From: Dipteris shenzhenensis
Taxonomy: Eukaryota > Polypodiophyta > Polypodiopsida > Gleicheniales
Assembly (NCBI GenBank): GCA_047967505.1
Contig: CM106538.1
Length of the DNA: 64,000 nt
Direction: 5' to 3' (one strand)
Position 1 is the first letter of the stretch, and each line of letters starts with the position of its first letter. Below, piece by piece: positions 54,801-64,000 of this stretch. The translations under genes were made by a program, and so were the position numbers. Under the pieces are notes generated by a model. That model searched no databases and was not told where the DNA came from. It saw only the letters and a program-made list of their open reading frames with translations.

Positions 54801-55900
54801 CCATAGTAGGCACACAATCGGTTAAAAAATGGTACACACCACCATTAGCTAGCTTTTTGATTTATGGTTTAATAGCAACATACTACAACCTGCATACTCC
54901 ATTTTCTTGTAAATCTCTCTTGCCTGGCTCAGCTTCTCACCTAATGACATCTATGCATACCAATGCCCAAGCACCTACATTTGACGATGGCGTCAATCCT
55001 CCTCTTAGCTTTCTCATTACATTTTTCGCATATGCTCTAGTGCTCTCTTTGTGGATTACCTTTCTCAAAACCCAAACTTACTCCATCCTCCCCCACCCGT
55101 AGCTTTACCTCAGCCTCTGTCTCCTAATCCCTTGCAATCTCTTTGCACACCACCTCACCTTCTTAAACTAATTGATTTATCCCTCCACACTCATCCCTTG
55201 TCATCTCACATCTGCTTCTCTTCCTCTATAAGATGCCCGACTTAGAGTGACACGGTGTGTTGCGCATGCACTCAACCCCCTCATAGATCTTAATGCTCTC
55301 TCACATAACTCAATCTCGCCTTAGAGCACTTTAAGAGATGGCTACTTTTAAACCAAGTATCACGATTGAAAATAATCATAAAACTAATTTTTGATGCATT
55401 TCTTACCAATTGATTACTTTCAATATTGGCAATGTTTAATTGCTAACAATGATTCTGACTTAACAGTGCGTAGAGCTCAAAAAGGCGATCACTTTTTCTC
55501 TCCTTTTTCTTTTTGGGGCGTGTACAAATTCCGCTTGGATTGCAAGTTATGGCTTGTCAAAGTTTTGATCAAGAAATGGCCTTTGATGATGTGGCATAGG
55601 GATTCACATGCAGAATTCAAATTGTGCTTATCAAGGGGCTATATGCTTAGGTGGCACCATGCCATGTGGCAATCTCTTAATTGAACCGAATTAACCCATG
55701 TCTAAGCAAACTTGACCATGGTCCAAGCAATTGAACCTAACCATTGTGATCTTTTAATCTAACCATAGTTAAAGGTTACCATCCTATCTTGACACATGTC
55801 AAACTCCTAACCATAGACTAACCTAAGGTCATCTAGGCTTAGCTTGAGTGGCTTATCTACCATGTGGTCCTTGAAGGATTCTGCAGAAACATAGTGTTAG
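54801..55900. other. No firm gene; C-rich start then A+T-rich
   Basis: 54950-55250 is C-rich with Pro-rich plus-strand frames and could be the 5' leader of the minus-strand LINE. The remainder has tract-like 'taaccatag/taacc' repeats near 55690-55830. Confidence 0.3.
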
Positions 55901-57171
55901 ATCTCGTTGATGCTAGAGCGCTGCTATTGGAGCTAGGGCTAGTCGTGGACGTCCGTTGAAGGAGACGACTTGATGCTTGCATTGAGGCGTAGGCTGTTGT
56001 TGAGGGTGTGCCATTTGTTAGAGGAGGTAGTCGAGGGAGCTTGGCTCATTGGAGATCTTTATTGTAGGGGTCGTTGTAGGCGCAAGGAAGGTCGTATAAT
56101 GCCTACTTTGGTTGGTGGCTCTGCAAGTGGCTGTGGAGAGTCTGCGTGCCTGGCAGAGTGAAGTTTTGCAGGAGGCAACATTGTTGTGGGTTTGCTGGTC
56201 CTTCATTGGAGTGGAGCCAGCCCTAAGGGATCACCTTCATCAGTATACTCAGTGCTTATATCAGGCCAGCAATACTAGAGCACGATAATCTTGGACTGCC
56301 ATGATCATGGTATACATTCTTGTTGCGTGTGCCATTCCAGCTCACCCTCGACCAGGTTAATGGGAGCTTTCGTTGCATCGTACTCTAACATGATTGATCC
56401 ATCCTGCTCTATCATTGCAGCAGACAAACATTTCACAAATTTACAGCTATTCACCCCTCAAAGGCACTCACATGAGGACATGAACTCTGAGCCTAATGAC
56501 ATCGTTATCTGCTACAAGGTTGGTACTTGTGATTTAAACAAAGAGCCTTGAGCTCATGTTGGAATGTAGCTTACCATTGCCATTGCCCTACCTGGCCGAG
56601 CTACAGGAGCTGTGTGTATGTGTGTGTGTGTGTTGATTAGCTGCTTGCTTGAGTCGCCTACAACTGCTAGGTTGTAGGCTTGCTATCTGCGTTGTAGAGT
56701 CAACTACTTTGAGCGTTCGAGTCATGGTGGTAAGTCCTTAGGTGCCTATTGGAATGAGGGTGTGCTATAATAAAGGTCATTGCTGGCTAGACGACCATGG
56801 AGGATTTTGATTGTTGTTGCTTAGGGTGAGTCAGTTGATCTCTCTAGCTTTTTCTTGATTACAATAGCCTTGAAGAGTCCCTGAGAGAGATTCTCTCAAA
56901 ACACAATTCTCTCAAAGACTAACACCTATATCTCTCTCTTAGAAATGTAAATTCTCTCAAGATACCTCATTCACAATGAATCATATCTTTCTCTCTAACT
57001 CAGAGTGGAACTATGAATGGAATGAATAACTCTACCCCTCAATGAATGGAATTGAATGAAAATTCTCTAAGTAGAAGAGAACTCTCAATATAAACCTAAA
57101 ACTAAAACTAATCTTGGAGAAAACATGATCTCCTAGGCATGTATACAACTAATCTAGGAGGCTATACCTAA
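55901..57171. other. Internal side of a minus-strand copia (no coding recognised)
   Basis: Lies downstream of the PBS at 57172 when read on the minus strand. Rich in ttctctcaa and tctctct text near 56880-57010, like the leader after the PBS of copia A. Open frames 55970-56161 and 56291-56551 (plus) carry no motif. Confidence 0.3.
56611..56633. repeat. (TG)n microsatellite
   Basis: tgtgtgtatgtgtgtgtgtgtg. Confidence 0.9.
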
Positions 57172-57183
57172 GCTCTGATACCA
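57172..57183 (-). promoter_or_regulatory. Primer-binding site of a minus-strand copia element (E)
   Basis: The reverse complement reads TGGTATCAGAGC, a perfect match to the plant copia initiator-Met PBS. It is directly preceded, on the minus strand, by an LTR end in CA (ttttctca). Confidence 0.9.
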
Positions 57184-57560
57184 TGAGAAAACATGCATGC
57201 CTCAGGATCTATGGAGTGCTCTAAGGTGGATGGAACCTATGTGGAAACATGATGAAGAGAGTGCTCATGACATGTACCTCAAGCCATTTAGGTTCCAAGA
57301 TAGATTAGCTTGGACTCATAAATAAAATCTTGAGTGAGTATGCATCTCTCTATATTCAACAATACATGATAGGCCTCTTATATAGAGAGTGCCCTTAGAA
57401 TATTCAACACTTGTGGGATCCTCTAATCCACATCTCTCCTTGTGGATATCCTCAATCCACATCTCCACATCATGTAGTCCACATTCTAGGGTGGCTACTT
57501 TAATTCTTTCCTATACCATACTTTAGCCTTTAATCTATGTGCACATGGCACCATATCTCA
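57184..57560 (-). repeat. 5' LTR of copia element E
   Basis: On the plus strand it starts tgagaaaacatg at the PBS edge. A TATA-like CTATATAAGAG on the minus strand sits at about 57374-57386. The far end was placed near a tggtgccatg (minus) at about 57560 and is uncertain because no second LTR was found. Confidence 0.65.
57374..57386 (-). promoter_or_regulatory. TATA-like element of the copia E LTR
   Basis: Minus strand reads ctctatataagag, the only canonical TATA box in this LTR. Confidence 0.55.
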
Positions 57561-57564
57561 GCAG

Positions 57565-59580
57565 TTATCTACTCAGCAATAGTAATGGAATGGAATCGCA
57601 AACTCCACTTTAGTCTTTCGACATTCAATTACGAAAACTTTGGTAGCAAGCATACCACCACATTTTTTGGAGCCTTTTTTGTCCAAACTCAATGGCATAC
57701 TTGAATAGCACTTGTAGTTCTCTCCCATCTTATTCCTATACTTTTGATTCCCATAACTTTCCTTACCCTAATCCCTTCCATCTCACGTTGATTTTATTAT
57801 CCTCCAAAAGGAGATGCCTCAAACTTCTAATCCACATTTTTTGGCTCTACACTAGAATCATAAAAATAAAGTTAAATAATATAAGAGAAAAGTGATTCAC
57901 CATAGATAACTATATGTATACCTCTCTATACATCAGAGCTCCCTTAGAGCCGAGCCCCCCCCTTGTTTGGTATATAATCTTTTGAATATTGTAGCCTAGA
58001 ATTAGACATCATTAATTTGTCCATGTGAATGCATGTAATCCCTTGAATCCACCTAGTTTTCATTATCAACAAGCCTCAACTGATGCTAAACTCTTTCTTG
58101 TACATTGTCCGCCTTTCTTTTCCCAAATATGCATTTCATTTGATCTATCAATAAGATCTTTAACATATTTTATTTGCACCTATAGAGTTGAAATGTGGTT
58201 ACCTTAACCCATAAATAGATTTCTTTAGCACATAATTTATTTCTTGCTTTTTCAGAACATAACCTTTGGGTCATGTCAAATACATTGTCATCTAAAGAGG
58301 CATTAATATGTAAAAAGTTTTATCATCTAAATAAGAGCTTTAAAGAGGCATTAATATGCAAAGAGTTTTATCTAAATAAGCATTGTGTTAAAATTTTTTG
58401 ACATTCATATAATGGATATAAGCCGATCAAAATGTGAAATTAGACCCAAAAATTCTAATAGAAGTCATGCTTGAAATTGGTGCTAAATTATCTTCATAAC
58501 TGATCCCACTTCTTGATCATATTTGGCAACTAATTGGTCTTTAATAATTGATTCTTTTGAACTAATCTTGAAATCCCATTTACATCCAAAAGACTTTTTT
58601 CTTGAGGTAGATATGTCAATATGAATATTTGTTTATTTAGAGTGCATTGTCATCCATTCATTGTAGCTTATTTAAATAATGTTGGTGTTTCACAAATTCC
58701 ATGCCTTGGACATAAGTGCAAAGTAGTTTCTATGTCTTAACACGAAATCCTTATCAAGAAACCAATCTAAAATGTGTTTTCCCATTTTCTTTCACCTTTT
58801 TCACATTTAACAATGGAATCTTTAAAAAATACAAGAAACAAAATGTAGCCTACGAAGAGCCTAAGATATTTACAATTCTATCATAAATACTCTTTTTACA
58901 AAAGTGATGTCTTCACTTACATATTTCTCTTGAGATATGGCCAATATATACATGTGTAGAACTATAAACAAATAATTGAACATGAAAAAGACATAATGTG
59001 ACATGAGGCCGGTGTCTTGTAATTGAACTTAATGCAAGAGCATGGGTAGAAGCATATTAAGGTGGACTCAAAGATGTGCCAAGGACAAGTGAAGAATATA
59101 GGCTATTATACAACTCTCTGCCATCAAACATATGCAAGATGAAACACATATATCTATTATACATGCCAATACCACTAAAGTGATGATCTTATAGCTGTCA
59201 AATAACGCAATTTTTTGTTTTAAATCTTTTGCAAGTGATAGAAATGAGTAGTGATGCTTAAAACCATAGCACATTTGCATGCTTATAATGCATAAATTTT
59301 CATTTTCAAGCACAAGGGTGTTTTGTTGTAAATTAGAAATATGTCAATAAAGAGGCATGTGATGTGTGACAACTCATACTATTAAGTAGAGAGATTGCAT
59401 TGAGATTAGGAAAAGGTGGGTGTAGTGAAGAATTACTAAAAGGGCATATTTTTATATTGTTAGAATAGGTTAGTCTATGTACATGTACTCATATTACTTT
59501 ACATAGTTCCATAGTAGGCTAACTCAGTAAACTCACATATGACCTAACCCAAGAACATCTTGAATGTATAGTCACAATAA
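57565..59580. other. No recognisable gene (A+T-rich)
   Basis: Includes a short duplication around 58293-58375 (aaagaggcattaatatg-aaa). No motif in open frames. Confidence 0.4.
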
Positions 59581-59587
59581 GAATCAC

Positions 59588-59945
59588 CAAGCTTGCATGT
59601 AAGCACCACTAGGATTATAGAGTAAGTAGAGTGAGCCATTACCAGTCATGATGATAACCACCTGGCTTGCATGCAGAGTAAGTAGAGTGAGCCATTACCA
59701 ATCATGATGATAACCACCTGGCTTGCATGCAGAGTAAGTAGAGTGAGCTCCTACTCTAGCTTGCATGTAGAGTAAGTAGAGTGAGCCATTACTAGTCACA
59801 ATGACAACCACTGATGAGCCATTACCAGTCATGATGACAACCATTGGCGAGCCATTACCAATCATGATGACAACCACAAGGCTTGCATGCAAAGTAAGTA
59901 GAGTGATCCATTAGTCTAGCTTTCATGTGAATTAAGTAGAGCACC
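59588..59945. repeat. Tandem array, about 56-bp unit plus shorter sub-units
   Basis: Unit approximates 'gcttgcatgcagagtaagtagagtgagccattaccagtcatgatgataaccacctg' (split: gcttgcatgcagagtaag + tagagtgagccattaccag + tcatgatgataaccacc). There are about five full copies and several copies of the gagccattacca-tcatgatgacaacca half. A further diverged copy lies at 60060-60145. Confidence 0.9.
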
Positions 59946-60289
59946 TAATTACCAGTAATTGAGGCTTAAGTTGGCAGCCTAGCCATTGGGAATGGATCCA
60001 CTTGGCTGGCATGGGAATTGAGATTGTGCAAGGGTGGCCTCAATTTTTGAATGTCATACTACAACCACAATGATGACAACCACTAGAATGGCATGCAACA
60101 CTGGCTTATTTGTAGAGTAAGTAGAGTGAGTAGTTAATCACCAGTCAACACCAAGACCTACTTTGGCATTGTGCCCTATCAATAGGAGCTCTAGAGATAT
60201 CAAAGGTACAAAACCCCTATACATAGGGTCTAAATATGCTCTATCGATAGTTCCATGTACATAATATCCATATTATTTGCCTTGTATTT

Positions 60290-60620
60290 TTCTAGGATAA
60301 GAAGGGAAAGGATAAGGTGTCCCTTCTTTACAGTCAAACATGGGGGGATGTTCTAGTTCACTAGGACTACCAGCCATGTTGACAACATGTTAGCATAATC
60401 CAAAAGGGTCCATGCCATCCATCATGAACCCTAGAAGCAACTTATGCAACTCCTTTCCAAGGTCTAACCACATGTTGCCGATGTGCTCTCGTGTAGCACA
60501 GTCTACAACAATACTCAAAGTATCATTAGTGGGGTAATTTGTAGCATGCCATGTCATTAACTCATCTTTGGACTTATAATTCCAATCCAAGGCATAACTA
60601 GAATTTAAACTCTAGAAAAT
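60290..60620 (-). pseudogene. CACTA tnp2-like transposase, N-terminal fragment
   Basis: Minus strand: DELMTWHATNYPTNDTL, DCATREHIGNMWLDLGKELH, LLLGFMMDGMDPFGLC, then in another frame LSTWLVVLV and NIPPCLTVKKG. These match the early tnp2 blocks MTWH--, W--FD--PEF, RLGL-TDGFNPFG and W-VVLV-YNLPPW. The W-K-ID-MW part is homologous to 35720-35870 in copy 1. It is closer to the N-terminus than the other two fragments and retains the DGMDPFG block that copy 1 lacks. Confidence 0.8.
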
Positions 60621-62113
60621 TTGCATCATGTGGCACCATGCCTTCCCCATTAGCTAATATTCTCAACATGCCATTTGTTGAGAAATTTCAAGCATGCCAA
60701 CCATAAGTTGGGCAAATGAATTATAACAAAATGTGTTTCTAAATCTTATCTCCAATAGTCATATATCACAACACCTTCTTTGATATCTTACTCCCATTTT
60801 AGACACATTATGGCATGCTCATATGCACCCCTATAGAGAATATTTAAATTAAGGAAGTTTGGATGGAGATGTAATCCATACCTAATGCTACAAAAACTTC
60901 CATTTCCTAACTCTATGACCATTTACCTTTTGGAAGCAATGTACAAAGAAACCTACAAATAACAACATGTCAAGATGGGCTTACATTTTTAAAAAATCTT
61001 TAATTATAATACAAAAATTTTCCTTATTACTAGAAAAGAGAGGTTACACTTACGTCAAACCATGCATAGGTAGCTTATAGATTCAATATGAGAAGAATTG
61101 TTGCAAGACAAGATGTGCTAAATCGTAACCAAAAAATAGAGGTGGACAAATAGGTTTGTTTGCAAAAATGTTTTTTGGTCTATGTGTTGGATCCGGTGAT
61201 TGGGACCTTGGTTTTCAAAACCGTCTGTTCCATTGTGTTCTGGAGGCCCAAAAACCCCTACTTGCTAGCTCTTGTACAATTCCGTGGAGATTTAGAGAAC
61301 TTCCATCTCTCTGAGGCACCAAATCGTTTGTTTCTTTGTCAAAAATCCATTCAAAGGTTTCAACTTTTGAGTTTTAGATTTAATGTCAAGTGCAAGGGTT
61401 GACTCCCAATTTCCCATTCATCAGTTGGGATTTTGGAGTTCTAGCAAAAGAGAGATATTTGCAGATTGTCTTGCTGAGTTCGATTATGCAGTGGTGACCA
61501 TGTTTTGAGGCATCCCAGGTTCTATTTTCACTAGCGATCATTGCCATGGGGCCATGATTTCTTGGATATACCTTATGCAGATAACTTTGGTTGCAGTTTG
61601 AGCTGTGTGCACTCATTTGTGGTTTGCATTAGGTTGCAGTGAATGCTTTACAAGCCATTTGAATGTATTGTGATCCTTGTTGGATGTACTGATAGGCCCA
61701 TATTGCCTTGTGGGGTGCTTTATTGATGGACGTTTAGCACATAGATGCTATTTTTAGCTGAGGGACAACTTTGACATATTGTAGTGGATGCACAAGTTGT
61801 GCTATGGTCCCTTGGATGAGATTTTGTTGATGCATATGCTCATGGAAAACATTTATGCTTGAGGCATTTTGGCACTTATTGGCATTGGGATTGCCATTGT
61901 TTTGCCATTGTAGTTGGCATTTTCTTTTGAGCCATATTCGCTCATATGGATGCATAGTATATGCACATGAGTCGGATACGTTTTGATGCTTTGAGCCTTT
62001 GAGGTTTGGTGATATTACCTTCCATTTTGGCATATACATTTGGGTGCACCTAGTATTTGGTGTGATTTCTCTCTTGCAGGTACTAGCATTTGGGATTTTG
62101 TTTCATTAGCATC
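60621..62113. other. Possible leader of copia C; no coding recognised
   Basis: From about 61150 the sequence is less A+T-rich and leads without obvious break to the gag start at 62114. No PBS or LTR edge was found, so the upstream end of copia C is undetermined. Confidence 0.3.
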
Positions 62114-62737
62114 ATGGCATCCTCTTCCATGTCTGAAGAAGAGATTTTCAGCATTAAAAAGTTTGATGGGACAAACTTTTCTTTATGGAAGGAATAGATA
62201 AGGGATGTGCTTATTCAAAAAAAGCAGATTAGACCCTTGGCAGGGATTGGAGCTAAGCCTATAGATATGTCTGAGGATGATTGGAATGAGTTGGATACAT
62301 TAGCAAAGTCTACTATTGGACTTCATCTTGTAGAGTCAGTTTATTTCACAATAGTAAATGATATGACTACGAAAGATTTGTGAAAGAAAGTATGTGCCAC
62401 TTATGAGAGAGAAACTACCTCTAATAAAGTTTACCTCGTGAAGAGGTTTGAGCTACAGATGAAGGGATGGGTCTCCATTGCATCTCACTTGAATGAATTC
62501 AATATTATTTTCAGCCAGCTTCAAGCTCAAAAGTATGTGGAGATTAAGGCCATATTCCTCTTATGTTTGCCATCCTCATGGGATACCTTCCATACAGTTG
62601 TCAGTAACTCTGCACCTGATGGAGTACTGAAGTTTGATGTTGCTATGGGTAGCTTGTTGGTCAAGGAGATTGGATGGAAGTCTATGGATGGCAACAAGCA
62701 GAATGCATCCTTAAATGCACAAATGGGTAGATCATAG
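62114..62737 (+). pseudogene. Copia C gag (UBN2-type)
   Basis: ATG at 62114 opens MASSSMSEEEIFSIKKFDGT and NFSLWKE, followed by TAG at 62195 where the family has Trp or Gln. It continues with DDWNELDTLAKSTIGLHLVE. A one-base insertion near 62341 shifts frame, then KDL and a TGA at 62382 (probable Trp) follow. RFELQMKGWVSIASHLNEFN and LLCLPSSWDTFHTVVSN complete the UBN2 signature (F-GTNF--W, L---L---M-EG-S-----EF, LL-SLP-S---). The start fits copia gag, which begins shortly after the leader. Confidence 0.92.
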
Positions 62738-62749
62738 TTCAGGGGGAAG

Positions 62750-62967
62750 TTCCAAGAAAGATGGAAGTCTCATAGTAAGGGCACACAACATTGAGTGTTA
62801 CCATTGTGGCAAGAAGGGCCACATGAAAAATGATTGCTACAAGCTGAAAAGAGAGCAAAAGGATAAGAAAAATAATGAAAATTGGGGAGCAAATAAGAAG
62901 GAAGAGAGTCCAAGGGAGGACACAAGAAAAATGAAAATCAAGGAGAATAATGCAGTCATCACTAAAT
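62750..62967 (+). pseudogene. Copia C gag zinc knuckle
   Basis: C-YH-C-GKKG-H-MKND-C at 62796-62837 with canonical C-x2-C-x4-H-x4-C spacing, followed by a Lys-rich stretch (KLKREQKDKKNNENWG). It lies in a different frame from the gag body, so a shift occurred around 62740. Confidence 0.95.
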
Positions 62968-63034
62968 AGTGACAATGACATTCCTTTCATGACTAGTCTA
63001 CCTGCAGACTTGCTTACCACTTCAGATGATGCAT

Positions 63035-63260
63035 ATTCCTAGGATTGGATTTTGAATTCTAGTGTTTCATTCCATGTTTCATTCCATGTTACTCCCCATA
63101 GGGAATGGTTCTCCACTTATGACAGTGGAAAGACAGGTTGTGTGCATCTTGGAAATAACTATGTATGTGACATAGTGGGAGCAAGTGACATACAGTTTTC
63201 TTTTGCAAGTATGCATTTGTTTTGAAAAATGTGAGGCATGTGCCTAAGCTGACCAAGAGT
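63035..63260 (+). pseudogene. Copia C protease
   Basis: DWILNSSVSFHV then TPHREWFSTYDSGKTGCVHL and GNNYVCDIVGASDIQF. The catalytic DSGAS reads NSSVS, so the aspartate is lost. A 12-base tandem duplication (tttcattccatg at 63063-63088) adds residues just after it. Confidence 0.85.
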
Positions 63261-63429
63261 CTCATTTTAGCAGATCAGCTAGATGATGGTGGTTTTTAGA
63301 CCACTTTTGGCTTTCAGAGTTGGAAAATTTAGAAGGCCTCTATGGTTTTGGCCAAGGGTGCCAAGTGTGGGATTTTGTACCCCTTACATGTATCAGGGGT
63401 GTCCGATCATGTTGTTGCAATAATTGTGT

Positions 63430-64000
63430 AGCCAAATACTTCTTTGTGGCATTGCAGGTTGGGACACATGAGCCAAAATGGAATGAAACTCTTATGCCAT
63501 TTGGGTTATGTACCGCATTTGAGTTTTTCTGACTTTGAATTTTGTGAGCATTGTCTTTATGGGAAGCAGACTAAATCAGCCCATAAAAGAAGGGGAAAGA
63601 AAGATCTTGAAAGGCTTGATTTGGTGCATTCAAACGTATGTGGTCCCATGCCTACACAGTCATTAGGAGAGGTTGAATACTGTGTGACATTCATTGATGA
63701 TGCAACTAGGAAACTGTGGGCTTATGCTAGAGCTTAGAAGAGCGATGTATTCTAGGTATTTCCGAAATGGTTGGCTTTGGTTAAAAATCAGGCAGGTAGA
63801 ATGCTTAAATGCCTACAGACTGACAATGGTAAAGAGTATCTCTCTCATGACTTTTAGCATTTCTATGATACACATGGGATCAAGAGGGAGCTCACGTCCC
63901 CTCGTACTCCAGAGAAAAATCCCATTGTAGAACAAATGAACTGCACCATTCAGGAAAGGTTACAATGTATGATTTCCAATGCAAGTCTTTTTGGTGGTTT
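63430..64000 (+). pseudogene. Copia C GAG-pre-integrase and integrase core
   Basis: LWHCRLGHMSQNGMKLL, FCEHCLYGKQTKSAHKR (H-H and C-C zinc-binding residues kept), LDLVHSNVCGPMPTQSLGE, YCVTFIDDATRKLWAYAR, LKCLQTDNGKEYLSHDF, HGIKRELTSPRTPEKNPIVE, QMNCTIQERLQCMISNASLF. The usual HSDVCGPM reads HSNV, so the first catalytic Asp is lost. The second Asp (TDNG) and the Glu (IVEQMN) remain. Several in-frame stops. Cut by the window edge. Confidence 0.93.

Larger units (their letters stand above)
62114..64000 (+). mobile_element. Ty1/copia element C, gag to integrase (runs off window)
   Basis: Plus-strand copia with gag, zinc knuckle, protease, GAG-pre-integrase and integrase in standard order. RT and RNase H would lie beyond the window. 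Parts are given separately. Confidence 0.92.

Overview
The window looks like nuclear DNA of a land plant with a large, repeat-rich genome. The signs are degenerate Ty1/copia and Ty3/gypsy retrotransposons, L1-type LINEs with plant-style ORF1 and ORF2 features, CACTA (En/Spm) tnp2-like transposase remnants, copia primer-binding sites matching plant initiator-Met tRNA, and many GA/CT/CA microsatellites. I cannot name the species. No intact host gene, rRNA, tRNA or CRISPR array was recognised. Nearly all recognisable coding sequence is dead transposon sequence with stops and frameshifts, so most protein calls are typed as pseudogenes.

Layout. 0-1.4 kb: gypsy integrase end plus a likely 3' LTR. 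1.4-3.4 kb: a diverged tandem duplication and a LINE reverse-transcriptase scrap. 3.7-6.3 kb: a visibly CpG-richer patch with CT, CA and CG microsatellites, a 96-bp tandem repeat and a weak candidate first exon on the minus strand. 6.3-16.7 kb: A+T-rich sequence with microsatellites and short duplications. 16.7-21.4 kb: a copia-type element with paired LTRs, PBS and polypurine tract but no recognisable pol (element D). 21.4-26.2 kb: unrecognised sequence, a second CpG-richer patch and a perfect 30-bp inverted repeat. 26.2-31.3 kb: nested wreckage made of two inverted LINE tails around a gypsy RT piece, an L1 ORF1, and a minus-strand copia (B) that carries a 477-bp TIR insertion and an internal micro-inversion. 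31.3-36 kb: minisatellite, gypsy integrase end, tnp2 fragment. 36-39.3 kb: minus-strand L1 ORF2 interrupted by a solo LTR. 39.3-44.7 kb: copia A, with LTRs, PBS, a long leader and broken gag-pol. 44.7-49.8 kb: minisatellites, a second tnp2 copy and a roughly 950-bp polypyrimidine repeat. 50-57.6 kb: a third CpG-richer patch containing an unusual Rep-like remnant, an L1 ORF1, and a copia LTR/PBS on the minus strand. 57.6-61 kb: a 56-bp-unit tandem array beside an N-terminal tnp2 fragment. 62.1-64 kb: copia C, running off the window edge.

Functional relations. The copia, gypsy, LINE and CACTA pieces are separate selfish elements, not a pathway. Elements A and D have different LTR sequences but the same plan: short LTRs containing CCCTAA repeats, an initiator-Met-type PBS, and a leader full of short ccacatca/ccatgtca motifs. 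D could therefore be a non-autonomous relative that depended on A-like proteins. Small indels, internal deletions and probable C-to-T changes (Gln or Trp codons turned into stops) dominate the decay, as expected of old methylated plant repeats.

The least expected coding signal is at 53.4-53.9 kb on the minus strand, where two adjoining open segments carry motifs I associate, from memory only, with a Rep-like protein family. All boundaries not resting on LTR, PBS or TIR landmarks are approximate.
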